DNA of 64,000 nucleotides from Pedococcus bigeumensis (lineage in GTDB: Bacteria; Actinomycetota; Actinomycetes; Actinomycetales; Dermatophilaceae): NCBI RefSeq assembly GCF_006438965.1, contig NZ_RCZM01000004.1, positions 310,001-374,000 of the forward strand. The letters are read 5' to 3'. Shown in pieces: positions 6,615-14,470 of this stretch. The position numbers and the translations under genes were made by a program. Below the pieces are notes generated by a model that did no database searches, was not told the DNA's origin, and saw only the letters and a program-made list of their open reading frames with translations. Each line of letters starts with the position of its first letter. Within the stretch, counting starts at the first letter, position 1.

Positions 6615-9079
6615 GCGAGCAGCTGCCGCAACGAGCTCGGGTCGTCATCATCGGTGGCGGGGTGATCGGCTGCAGCGTCGCCTACCACCTGGCCCACCTC
6701 GGCTGGACCGACGTGCTGTTGCTCGAGCAGGGCTCCCTGTCGTGCGGGACGACTTGGCACGCCGCCGGCCTGGTCGGCCAGCTGCGCGCCACCGAGGCCA
6801 GCACGCGGCTGGTGCAGTACTCCACCGAGCTCTACTCGCGTCTCGAGGCCGAGACCGGGCTCGGGACCGGCTACCGGGTCTGCGGTGGCCTGACCGTTGC
6901 CCGCACCGAGGAGCGGATGGTGGCGCTGCGACGCACGGCCGCCAGTGCCGCGGCATACGACCTGGACTGTGAGCTGCTCACCGCCCGCGAGGCGCACGAG
7001 CGCTACCCACTCATCCGCGCCGACGACCTGGTCGGCGCCATCTGGCTGCCCGGCGACGGGCGGGCCGACCCGACCGACCTCACCCAGGCCTTGGCCAAGG
7101 GTGCGCGCATGCGTGGCGTGCAGATCGCCGAACGGGTTCGCGTCACGGATGTGCTCACTGTGGAGGGGCGCGCGAGCGGGGTGCGCACCGACCAGGGCGA
7201 CACCGAGGCCGAGTTCGTCGTGAACTGTGCCGGCCAGTGGGCCAAGGCGGTGGGGGAGATGGTCGGCGTCACCGTGCCGCTGCACTCGGCCGAGCACTTC
7301 TACGTCGTCACCGAACAGATCGAGGGGGTCCACCGAGACCTGCCGATCCTGCGCGACCCCGACGGCTACACCTACGTCAAGGAGGAGGTCGGCGGACTGC
7401 TCGTGGGCGGCTTCGAGCCGGAGGCCAAGCCGTGGGTGGCGCCGGACCAGATCCCGTACCCGTTCGAGTTCGCGCTGCTGGATGAGGACTGGGAGCACTT
7501 CGAGATCCTGATGGACAGCGCCGTCCACCGGCTCCCGGTGCTGGCCGAGACCGGGATCCGCAAGTTCTACAACGGACCCGAGAGCTTTACCCCCGACAAC
7601 CAGTTCATCATCGGGGAGGCCCCGGAGCTGGCCGGCTTCTTCGTCGCAGCCGGGTTCAACTCGGTGGGCATCGCGTCCGCTGGTGGGGCAGGGCGGGCGC
7701 TCGCCGAGTGGATCGTCGAGGGGCAGCCGACGACCGACCTGATCAGCGCCGACATCCGCAGGTTCTCCCCGCTGGCGGGCAACAACGACTGGCTGCGCCG
7801 GCGCGTGGGGGAGGTGCTCGGGCTGCACTACGCCGTGCCGTGGCCCAACCGCGAGCTGGAGACCGGTCGGCCCCTGCGGCGGTCACCGGTCCACGACCTG
7901 GTCCTCGACCAAGGCGCGTGCCTCGGCAGTCGCAACAACTGGGAACGTCCCAATGTCTTTGCACCCCAGGGTGTTCCGCTGGTCATCGAGTACTCATGGG
8001 AGCGTCCGACCTGGGTCGACTGGTCGGTCGCGGAGCAGCGTGCGACGCGGGAAGCAGTCGCGGTCTTCGACCAGACCTCGTTCTCGAAGTACCTCGTCGT
8101 GGGGCCCGGTGCCGAGCGCGCGCTGCAGTGGGTCTGCTCCGCAGATGTCGGTGTGCCGGAGGGCCGTGCGGTCTACACCGGGATGCTCAACGCGCTCGGC
8201 AGCTACGAGTCCGACGTGACGGTGACGAGGACTGCGCCCGACGAGTTCTTCGTGGTCAGCAGCGCGGCGACGACGGTGCGCGACATCGACTGGATGCGTC
8301 GCCACTTCCCGAGCGATGCGGCGGCGCACGTCGTCGACCTCACGAGCTCGTATGCCGTGTTCGGCGTGATGGGTCCGAGGTCACGCGAGCTGCTGGAGCG
8401 GCTGTCGCCTGATGCGTTCGACGATGCGTCGTTTCCCTTTGCCACCAGTCGCGAGGTGCGCATCGGGCAGGCCACCGTGCGGGCGACGCGGATCACCTAC
8501 GTGGGCGAGCTGGGCTGGGAGCTGTACGTCCCGACCGACCTCGCCGCAGGTGTCTATCAGGACCTGTTCAGGGCCGGCAGCGACCTCGGCGTCGTCCCAG
8601 CGGGCTACTACACGATCGAGGCGATGCGCCTGGAGAAGGGGTATCGCGCCTTTGCCCGAGAGCTGACCACCGAGACCGGACCGGTGGTGGCGGGACTGAC
8701 CTTCGCGTGCAAGCTCGGGACTGACATCGACTTCCTGGGCCGTGCCGCTGTGGAGGATTCGCGGTTGACCCCGCCCGCGCGGCGGATCGTTTCCTTCGTG
8801 GTCGGTGACCCCGCGGCATACCCGTGGGGTGGGGAGCTGGTGCTGCGCGACGGCGAGCCAGTCGGCCAGGTGACCAGCGCGGCGTGGGGCGCCACGGTCG
8901 GCGCGGGGGTCGGGCTGGCCCTGGTGGGGGACCGGGCATCGGGCGCGACAACAGTGGACTGGGTGCGGGGCGGCAGCTACGAGATCGACCTGGCGGGGAA
9001 GCGGTACCCGGTGACGGTGGGTCTCCGTCCGCCGTTCGACCCCGAAGGCCACAAGCTGGCCCGTGAGAACCGCGACTGA
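6611..9079 (+). CDS. GcvT-fused FAD oxidase, dimethylglycine/sarcosine dehydrogenase-like
   Basis: The 822-residue protein has an N-terminal FAD/DAO oxidase domain (VVIIGGGVIGCS at residues 11-22; His50 in GTTWHAAGL matches the histidine that binds FAD covalently in dimethylglycine dehydrogenase), then the FAO linker, then a C-terminal GcvT-type tetrahydrofolate domain (YVGELGWELYVP, IEAMRLEKGYRAF). Family members oxidatively demethylate N-methylated glycines or amines and pass the one-carbon unit to folate. The GTG 6611 start overlaps the kinase stop. Next to a gamma-glutamyl amine pathway it could remove N-methyl groups before or after the ligase step. The true substrate is not readable. 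Confidence 0.85.
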   Translation: MSEQLPQRARVVIIGGGVIGCSVAYHLAHLGWTDVLLLEQGSLSCGTTWHAAGLVGQLRATEASTRLVQYSTELYSRLEAETGLGTGYRVCGGLTVARTEERMVALRRTAASAAAYDLDCELLTAREAHERYPLIRADDLVGAIWLPGDGRADPTDLTQALAKGARMRGVQIAERVRVTDVLTVEGRASGVRTDQGDTEAEFVVNCAGQWAKAVGEMVGVTVPLHSAEHFYVVTEQIEGVHRDLPILRDPDGYTYVKEEVGGLLVGGFEPEAKPWVAPDQIPYPFEFALLDEDWEHFEILMDSAVHRLPVLAETGIRKFYNGPESFTPDNQFIIGEAPELAGFFVAAGFNSVGIASAGGAGRALAEWIVEGQPTTDLISADIRRFSPLAGNNDWLRRRVGEVLGLHYAVPWPNRELETGRPLRRSPVHDLVLDQGACLGSRNNWERPNVFAPQGVPLVIEYSWERPTWVDWSVAEQRATREAVAVFDQTSFSKYLVVGPGAERALQWVCSADVGVPEGRAVYTGMLNALGSYESDVTVTRTAPDEFFVVSSAATTVRDIDWMRRHFPSDAAAHVVDLTSSYAVFGVMGPRSRELLERLSPDAFDDASFPFATSREVRIGQATVRATRITYVGELGWELYVPTDLAAGVYQDLFRAGSDLGVVPAGYYTIEAMRLEKGYRAFARELTTETGPVVAGLTFACKLGTDIDFLGRAAVEDSRLTPPARRIVSFVVGDPAAYPWGGELVLRDGEPVGQVTSAAWGATVGAGVGLALVGDRASGATTVDWVRGGSYEIDLAGKRYPVTVGLRPPFDPEGHKLARENRD

Positions 9080-9082
9080 CGA

Positions 9083-9107
9083 AATGGTTCTTTCGCAGAC
9101 CATTGAC
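9083..9107 (+). promoter_or_regulatory. Operator-like palindrome AATGGT-N10-ACCATTGAC (site 2)
   Basis: AATGGT (9083-9088) and ACCATT (9099-9104) are inverted and followed by GAC, exactly as at 3997-4021, while the ten central bases differ. TTGACG (9103-9108) can be a -35, with TTGGAT (9126-9131) 17 bases on as -10. The site would let the regulator encoded just downstream control itself and the following four genes. Confidence 0.7.
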
Positions 9108-9137
9108 GGGGCCGAGTGTGGGGTATTGGATCTGAGC

Positions 9138-9860
9138 GTGAGTCCCGCCGCGCAGACGTCCCTGCCGAACGTGGTGCTGCGGCCTGCCGCAGGCAACGCG
9201 TTCGAGGCGACGGTCGAGCAGCTCGCGACGGCGATCCGGCTGGGCGTCTTCACCGATGGCGAACAGCTGCCACCAGAGCGTGAGCTCGCCGAGCGGTTGG
9301 GGGTCAGCCGCAACACCTTGCGAGAGGCGATCGCCGCGCTGCGGGAGTCGGGCCTGGTCACGACGCGTCGGGGACGTGGCGGCGGCACCGTCATCACCTA
9401 TGCCGGGCTGGAGCCGGGCAGTGGGGGCACTCCCGTGCGCACTGGTGCCGCGCTGGCCGACGCGATCGACTTCCGACGGGTCGTCGAGCCCGGGGCGGCC
9501 GCCCTCGCCGCCACCAAGGCGCTCGCCGCCGACCAGCGGGCCTGGCTGCTGGAGAGTGCCAAGGCGGCCCGTGAGGCCCCCGACAACGCCGCCCACCGGC
9601 TCGCCGACAGCCGCTTCCACCTCGCGATCGCGACCCTGTCCGGGTCGCCGATGCTCATCGAGGCCGTCACGCGGGCGCAGTCCGCCCTCCACGAGCTGCT
9701 CACCGCGATCCCGGTGCTGCCACTCAACATCGCGCACTCCAACGACCAGCACGAGGCCATCGTCGCGGCCGTCCTCGGCGGGGACGCCGACACGGCGCGG
9801 GCCACCATGGAAGAGCACTGCGACGCCACGGCAGCCCTGCTGCGTGGGTTGCTGGGCTGA
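9138..9860 (+). CDS. FadR-type GntR transcriptional regulator
   Basis: The 240-residue protein has an N-terminal GntR winged helix (GVFTDGEQLPPERELAERLG then VSRNTLREAIAALRESGLV, about residues 37-80) and an all-helical FCD ligand domain (FRRVVEPGAAALAA, DSRFHLAIATLSGS, NDQHEAIVAAVLGGDADTA), the FadR subfamily of metabolite-sensing regulators. I place the start at GTG 9138, giving the usual length; an earlier ATG at 9084 would lie within the operator. It is followed after 19 bases by the GS-like gene. The pairing with a GlnA4-like ligase resembles the EpuRI-glnA4 locus described in Streptomyces coelicolor, recalled from literature. Confidence 0.88.
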   Translation: MSPAAQTSLPNVVLRPAAGNAFEATVEQLATAIRLGVFTDGEQLPPERELAERLGVSRNTLREAIAALRESGLVTTRRGRGGGTVITYAGLEPGSGGTPVRTGAALADAIDFRRVVEPGAAALAATKALAADQRAWLLESAKAAREAPDNAAHRLADSRFHLAIATLSGSPMLIEAVTRAQSALHELLTAIPVLPLNIAHSNDQHEAIVAAVLGGDADTARATMEEHCDATAALLRGLLG

Positions 9861-9879
9861 GGCAGGACAGGGAGACGAC

Positions 9880-11247
9880 ATGACCACACCACCCCGGCTC
9901 ACCGTCGAGGAGCTGAAGGCGGACATCGTCGCAGGCACCATCGACACCGTGATCGTCGCGTTCACGGACATGCAGGGGCGCCTGCAGGGCAAACGCCTGC
10001 ACGGCCACTACTTCCTGGACCACGCCCTCGCCCACGGCACGGAGGGGTGCAACTACCTGCTCGCCGTCGACGTCGACATGAACACCGTCGGCGGCTACGC
10101 CATCAGCTCGTGGGAGCGCGGGTACGGCGACATGATGTTCGACCTCGACCTCTCGACGCTGCGCCGTACACCAGGGCAGCCGGGCTCGGCGATGGTCCAG
10201 TGCGACCTGTCCTGGCTCGACGGGAGCGGGCCGGTCCGCCCGTCGCCGCGGTCGGTGCTCAAGGCGCAGGTCGATGCGGCCGCTGAGCTCGGCTTCGTGG
10301 CCCTGGCCGGTACCGAGCTGGAGTTCATCGTCTTCGAGGACACCTACGAGCAGGCATGGGACGGGCGCTACCAGGGGCTCACGCCGGCCAACCGTTACAA
10401 CGTCGACTACTCGATTCTCGGGGGCTCGAGGGTCGAGCCCCTCCTGCGCGACATCCGCAACGAGATGTATGCCGCGGGAGCGACCGTGGAGAGCGCGAAA
10501 GGGGAGTGCAACCACGGTCAGCACGAGATCGGGTTCCTCTACGACGACGTCCTGCGTACCTGTGACGTGCACGCGGTCTACAAGAACGCGGCCAAGGAGA
10601 TCGCCGCCGCCCATGGGAAGTCGCTGACCTTCATGGCCAAGTACGACGCGCTCGAGGGCAACTCCTGCCACGTGCACCTCTCGCTGCGCGGCTCCGACGG
10701 TGCCATCTCGTTCGCCGACTCGGCCCGCGAGGGTGGACGGAGCGAGCTGTTCGACCACTTCCTCGCCGGCATGCAGGCGACACTGCGCGAGTTCACCTGC
10801 TTCTACGCACCGAACATCAACTCCTACAAGCGGTTCCAGTCGGGCAGCTTCGCGCCCACGGCAGTCGCCTGGGGCACCGACAACCGGACCTGCGCACTGC
10901 GGGTGGTAGGGCATGGTGCCGGCCTGCGCGTCGAGAACCGGGTGCCCGGTGGGGACATGAACCCCTACCTCGGCGTCGCCGCCATGCTGGCCGGTGGGCT
11001 GCACGGCATCCGTGAGCGACTCGAGCTCGAACCAGCCTTCGAGGGCAACGCCTACGCCTCGGACCGCGAACGCGTCCCGGGCACGCTCGCGCAGGCCCGC
11101 GACCTGCTCGCCGGTTCGCAGGTCGCGCGGGCAGCCTTCGGTGAGGACGTGGTGGCGCACTACGTCAACCACGCCGACGTGGAGCTGGCCGCTTTCAATG
11201 CCGCCGTCACCGACTGGGAACGGATCAGGGGGTTCGAGCGGCTGTGA
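9880..11247 (+). CDS. Glutamine synthetase-like gamma-glutamyl amine ligase
   Basis: The 455-residue enzyme has the GS fold: N-terminal beta-grasp, GTELEFIV (metal glutamates), GECNHGQHEIGF, NSCHVHLS, the ATP/phosphate segment KRFQSGSFAPTAVAWG with NRTCALRV, and ENRVPGGDMNPYL. It lacks the housekeeping-type adenylylation loop seen in GlnA1 as far as I can tell, and clusters with catabolic genes, as do PuuA and GlnA4, which join glutamate to putrescine or ethanolamine using ATP. The expected reaction is glutamate plus amine plus ATP giving gamma-glutamylamide. It overlaps the aldehyde dehydrogenase start by four bases (GTGA). Confidence 0.88.
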   Translation: MTTPPRLTVEELKADIVAGTIDTVIVAFTDMQGRLQGKRLHGHYFLDHALAHGTEGCNYLLAVDVDMNTVGGYAISSWERGYGDMMFDLDLSTLRRTPGQPGSAMVQCDLSWLDGSGPVRPSPRSVLKAQVDAAAELGFVALAGTELEFIVFEDTYEQAWDGRYQGLTPANRYNVDYSILGGSRVEPLLRDIRNEMYAAGATVESAKGECNHGQHEIGFLYDDVLRTCDVHAVYKNAAKEIAAAHGKSLTFMAKYDALEGNSCHVHLSLRGSDGAISFADSAREGGRSELFDHFLAGMQATLREFTCFYAPNINSYKRFQSGSFAPTAVAWGTDNRTCALRVVGHGAGLRVENRVPGGDMNPYLGVAAMLAGGLHGIRERLELEPAFEGNAYASDRERVPGTLAQARDLLAGSQVARAAFGEDVVAHYVNHADVELAAFNAAVTDWERIRGFERL

Positions 11248-12638
11248 GCGCGACCGTGCACGAGGTGCTCAACCCGGCGACCGAGGCCGTCGTCACCGAG
11301 GTGCCGCTGGCCTCGCTCGAGGACGCCGACGCCGCCATCGCCGCGGCCGAGGCTGCTGGACCCGCGTGGCGCGCGGTGGCACCGGCTGACCGTGGTCGCC
11401 TGCTGCACCGGTTCGCCGAGGTCGTCGACGACCACCTCGAGGAGCTGGCCCGGCTGGAGGTGGCGAACGCCGGCCACACCATTGGCAACGCGCGCTGGGA
11501 GGCCGGCAACGTCCGAGACGTCCTGACGTACTACTCGGCGGCACCGGAACGGCTGTTCGGCAAGCAGATCCCGGTGGCCGGTGGCCTCAACGTCACCTTC
11601 AAGGAGCCGTTGGGCGTCGTCGGGATCATCGTCCCCTGGAACTTCCCGATGCCCATCGCCGGCTGGGGATTCGCGCCGGCCCTCGCGGCGGGGAACACCG
11701 TGGTCCTCAAGCCGGCCGAGCTCACCCCGCTGACCGCGCTGCGGCTCGGTGAGCTCGCCCTCGAGGCGGGACTTCCTGAGGGCGTGTTCACCGTCGTCGC
11801 AGGCAAGGGCTCGGTCGTAGGGGAGCGATTCGTCACCCACCCCGCGGTGCGCAAGGTCTGCTTCACCGGCTCGACCGCGGTGGGTCAGCGGATCATGCGC
11901 GGCGCCGCCGACCAGGTCAAGCGGATCACCCTCGAGCTGGGCGGCAAGAGCGCCAACATCGTCTTCGCCGACAGTGACCTCGAGAAGGCAGCAGCCACCG
12001 CCCCCTACGGCGTCTTCGACAACGCCGGGCAGGACTGCTGCGCGAGGAGTCGGATCCTCGTGCAGCGCAGCGTGTTCGACCGCTTCATGGGGCTCTTCGA
12101 GCCGGCGGTGGCTGGGGTCGTCGTCGCCGAGCCCGGCGACGACGCCACGGAGATGGGTCCCCTCATCAGCGCTGGTCAGCGAGAGACGGTTCGCTCGTAT
12201 GTCGAGGAGTCACCTGAGCCGGTCGACATCGCCTTCCGTGGTGGCGCGCCCGAGGGCGCCGGCTACTGGTACCCACCGACCGTCGTGCTGCCCCGGGCCA
12301 CGACCGACCGGGTCTGGCAGGAGGAGGTCTTCGGGCCAGTGGTCGCCGTGATGCCGTTCGACGACGAGGCCGACGCGATCGCCAAGGCCAACGACACGGC
12401 ATACGGGCTGTCGGGCTCGATCTGGACGCGCGACGTGGGTCGCGCCCTGCGCGTCGCTCGCGGTGTGGAGGCAGGCAACCTGTCGGTCAACTCGCACAGC
12501 AGCGTTCGCTACTCCACGCCCTTCGGTGGCTTCAAGCAGTCGGGTCTCGGGCGGGAGCTCGGACCGGACGCGCTGGACTCGTTCACCGAGGTCAAGAACG
12601 TCTTCATCTCACACGACAGCAGCTCCACGGACAGTTGA
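11244..12638 (+). CDS. NAD(P)-dependent aldehyde dehydrogenase
   Basis: The 464-residue protein carries the full aldehyde dehydrogenase set: IIVPWNFPMPIAGWGFAPAL, VVLKPAELTP, FTGSTAVGQRI, the general-base glutamate in ITLELGGKSANIVF, the nucleophile region NAGQDCCARSR, and EEVFGPVVAVMPF plus GGFKQSGLGRE at the C-terminus. In this cluster the likely substrate is a gamma-glutamylated aminoaldehyde, oxidised to a gamma-glutamyl amino acid as PuuC does in E. coli. It is translationally coupled to the ligase gene. An ordinary betaine- or aminoaldehyde substrate is the alternative. Confidence 0.92.
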   Translation: MSATVHEVLNPATEAVVTEVPLASLEDADAAIAAAEAAGPAWRAVAPADRGRLLHRFAEVVDDHLEELARLEVANAGHTIGNARWEAGNVRDVLTYYSAAPERLFGKQIPVAGGLNVTFKEPLGVVGIIVPWNFPMPIAGWGFAPALAAGNTVVLKPAELTPLTALRLGELALEAGLPEGVFTVVAGKGSVVGERFVTHPAVRKVCFTGSTAVGQRIMRGAADQVKRITLELGGKSANIVFADSDLEKAAATAPYGVFDNAGQDCCARSRILVQRSVFDRFMGLFEPAVAGVVVAEPGDDATEMGPLISAGQRETVRSYVEESPEPVDIAFRGGAPEGAGYWYPPTVVLPRATTDRVWQEEVFGPVVAVMPFDDEADAIAKANDTAYGLSGSIWTRDVGRALRVARGVEAGNLSVNSHSSVRYSTPFGGFKQSGLGRELGPDALDSFTEVKNVFISHDSSSTDS

Positions 12639-12649
12639 GAGGACCACTC

Positions 12650-13417
12650 ATGGCAGGCAGGCTCGACGGCAAGGTTGCCGTCGTCACGGGCGGGTGCAGC
12701 GGCATCGGGCTCGCGACTGTGCGACGGTTCGCCGAGGAGGGCGCCAAGGTCGTGATCGGCGACCTCGACGACGCGGCGGGGGAGTCGATCGCCGCGGAGA
12801 TCGCCGGCGCGTACGTGCACTGCGACGTGACGAACCCGGAACAGGTCGAGGCTCTCTTCCGGACCACCAACGACATGTTCGGCAGCGTCGACATCGCGTT
12901 CAACAATGCGGGCATCTCACCACCGGACGACGACTCGATCCTCACGACCGGCCTGGACGCGTGGCGCCGGGTGCAGGAGGTCAACCTCACCAGCGTCTAC
13001 CTGTGCTGCAAGGCGGCGCTGCCCTACATGCTCGAGCAGGGGCGGGGGTCGATCATCAACACGGCATCGTTCGTCGCGGTGATGGGTGCGGCGACGAGCC
13101 AGATCTCCTACACCGCCAGCAAGGGTGGCGTGCTGTCGATGTCGCGCGAGCTGGGCGTGCAGTTCGCGAGGGAGGGAGTGCGGGTCAACGCCCTGTGTCC
13201 CGGTCCGGTGAACACCCCACTGCTGCAGGAGCTCTTCGCCAAGGATCCCGAGCGGGCGGCCAGGCGGATGGTGCACATCCCGGTGGGCCGGTTCGCGGAG
13301 CCGCTCGAGATCGCCAACGCGGTCCTGTTCCTCGCGAGCGACGAGTCCAGCTTCATCACCGCCTCGCAGTTCCTCGTCGACGGCGGGATCAGCGGCGCGT
13401 ACGTCACGCCCCTGTGA
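12650..13417 (+). CDS. Short-chain dehydrogenase/reductase
   Basis: The 255-residue classical SDR has the glycine-rich cofactor motif VTGGCSGIGLA near the N-terminus, FNNAGIS, the active-site set with serine in NTASFVAVMG and YTASKGG (Tyr/Lys), and a C-terminal DGGISGAYV dimer segment. GAGAGGA before ATG 12650 sets the start. In a gamma-glutamyl route for an amino alcohol it would oxidise the alcohol group to the aldehyde consumed by the preceding dehydrogenase. That assignment is inference; SDR substrates are not predictable from motifs. Confidence 0.88.
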   Translation: MAGRLDGKVAVVTGGCSGIGLATVRRFAEEGAKVVIGDLDDAAGESIAAEIAGAYVHCDVTNPEQVEALFRTTNDMFGSVDIAFNNAGISPPDDDSILTTGLDAWRRVQEVNLTSVYLCCKAALPYMLEQGRGSIINTASFVAVMGAATSQISYTASKGGVLSMSRELGVQFAREGVRVNALCPGPVNTPLLQELFAKDPERAARRMVHIPVGRFAEPLEIANAVLFLASDESSFITASQFLVDGGISGAYVTPL

Positions 13418-13433
13418 TCCGGCGAGCAGCACC

Positions 13434-14174
13434 ATGAGCACCCCCACGAGCAGGCGACCCGTGATCGGGCTGACCTGTTACGTCGAGCCGGTGTCCCGCG
13501 CCGTCTGGCGCGACGTCCCGAGCGCCACGGTCCCGTACTCCTACGTGCGCAAGATCGAAGAGGCCGGTGGGCTGGTGGTGATCATCCCGCCGCGCACGGA
13601 CGCGGACCCTGCCCTGGCCGCCGAGATCCTGGAGCGCCTGGACGGTCTGGTGATCGCGGGCGGTGCCGACGTCGACCCGGATCGGTACGCCCACCCGCGG
13701 CACCCCGCGGTCCAGGAGTCACGCGAGGACCGCGACTCGATGGAGCTGGCCCTCGCGACCGCCGCTGCCGAGCAGGACCTGCCGCTGCTCGGTGTCTGCC
13801 GGGGCATGCAGGTGATGGCAGTGGCAGCCGGCGGCCACCTGGAGCAGCACCTGCCCGACCGGGTCGGGCACGAGGACCACTCACCGCACGAGGGCGCCTA
13901 CGGCACGCACCCGGTCAGCACGGTCGCGGGGACCCGCGTGAACTCACTGCTCGGCGACTCCACGGTGGTCCCCAGCTACCACCACCAGTCCGTGCTGACC
14001 CATCCCGGGTTCGTTCCGGCCGCGTGGGCTACCGACGGCACGCTGGAGGCAATGGAGGACCCCCGTGCCGGCTTCCGGCTCGCAGTGCAGTGGCACCCGG
14101 AGGAGGGTGACGACCCGCGGCTGTTCACCGCGCTCGTGGAGGCGGCCGCCCGGCATACCCCGCCGGGGTCCTGA
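13434..14174 (+). CDS. Gamma-glutamyl amidase, class I glutamine amidotransferase-like (PuuD-type)
   Basis: The 246-residue protein belongs to peptidase family C26. Seen: catalytic Cys122 in LLGVCRGMQ, His221 and Glu223 in VQWHPEEG, and the N-terminal IGLTCYVE start typical of PuuD. The family hydrolyses gamma-glutamyl amides such as gamma-glutamyl-GABA, releasing glutamate. As the last gene of the cluster it would split the gamma-glutamyl product, for example gamma-glutamylglycine to glutamate and glycine. Start ATG 13434 follows the SDR by 16 bases. Confidence 0.88.
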   Translation: MSTPTSRRPVIGLTCYVEPVSRAVWRDVPSATVPYSYVRKIEEAGGLVVIIPPRTDADPALAAEILERLDGLVIAGGADVDPDRYAHPRHPAVQESREDRDSMELALATAAAEQDLPLLGVCRGMQVMAVAAGGHLEQHLPDRVGHEDHSPHEGAYGTHPVSTVAGTRVNSLLGDSTVVPSYHHQSVLTHPGFVPAAWATDGTLEAMEDPRAGFRLAVQWHPEEGDDPRLFTALVEAAARHTPPGS

Positions 14175-14228
14175 CCATCATCTGGACGGGGGATGCCAAC
14201 AGGCGGACCGCCCTGTCACTCTTGCAGC

Positions 14229-14273
14229 ATGACGTCCTGGCACATGGCTACCACCATGGTGATTATCGACTAG
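14229..14273 (+). CDS. Possible 14-residue leader peptide before cimA
   Basis: ATG 14229 opens MTSWHMATTMVIID with a TAG stop at 14271-14273. Three consecutive branched-chain codons (Val-Ile-Ile, 14259-14267) lie just before a hairpin whose 5' arm overlaps the stop codon, and an intrinsic terminator follows. This is the layout of ribosome-mediated attenuation, and cimA makes an isoleucine precursor. No clear Shine-Dalgarno or alternative antiterminator pairing is visible, so it may be chance. Confidence 0.4.
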   Translation: MTSWHMATTMVIID

Positions 14274-14330
14274 CGCGACGAGACACTTCTTGTCGCGCAG
14301 ACCTCCCACACCCGGGGGGTCTTTCGTTTT
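14273..14330 (+). terminator. Hairpin plus intrinsic terminator, candidate cimA attenuator
   Basis: GCGCGAC (14273-14279) pairs with GTCGCGC (14292-14298); immediately after, AGACCTCCC (14299-14307) pairs with GGGGGGTCT (14314-14322, one G-T pair), followed by TTCGTTTT. The second stem with its T-tract is a good intrinsic terminator. It could end the catabolic operon, whose last stop is at 14174, or attenuate transcription into cimA. Confidence 0.75.
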
Positions 14331-14347
14331 GTCAAACACTGCGTTTG

Positions 14348-14357
14348 TGTGAGACAC
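14348..14357 (+). promoter_or_regulatory. TGTGAGACAC motif, copy 3, upstream of cimA
   Basis: Third exact copy of the decamer, 113 bases before the cimA start and just after the terminator. TTGTCA (14329-14334) upstream could be a -35 of a second promoter, which would place this motif near the -10. Candidate NdgR/LtbR-type site. Confidence 0.5.
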
Positions 14358-14470
14358 AGCGAGCCACTGCCAGCACCACCCCCGCCGGGCAGAGGGCGCG
14401 ACACGGGGGAGAATGACCACCAGGAACTGATGCACGACCGAGGCGAGACCGAGCCGATGAGGACACCGCG

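Noticed and set aside
14275-14285. A fourth TGAGACAC-like site (GACGAGACAC)
   Set aside because: It differs from the decamer at the 5' end and forms part of the first attenuator-region hairpin, so it is better explained as structure.
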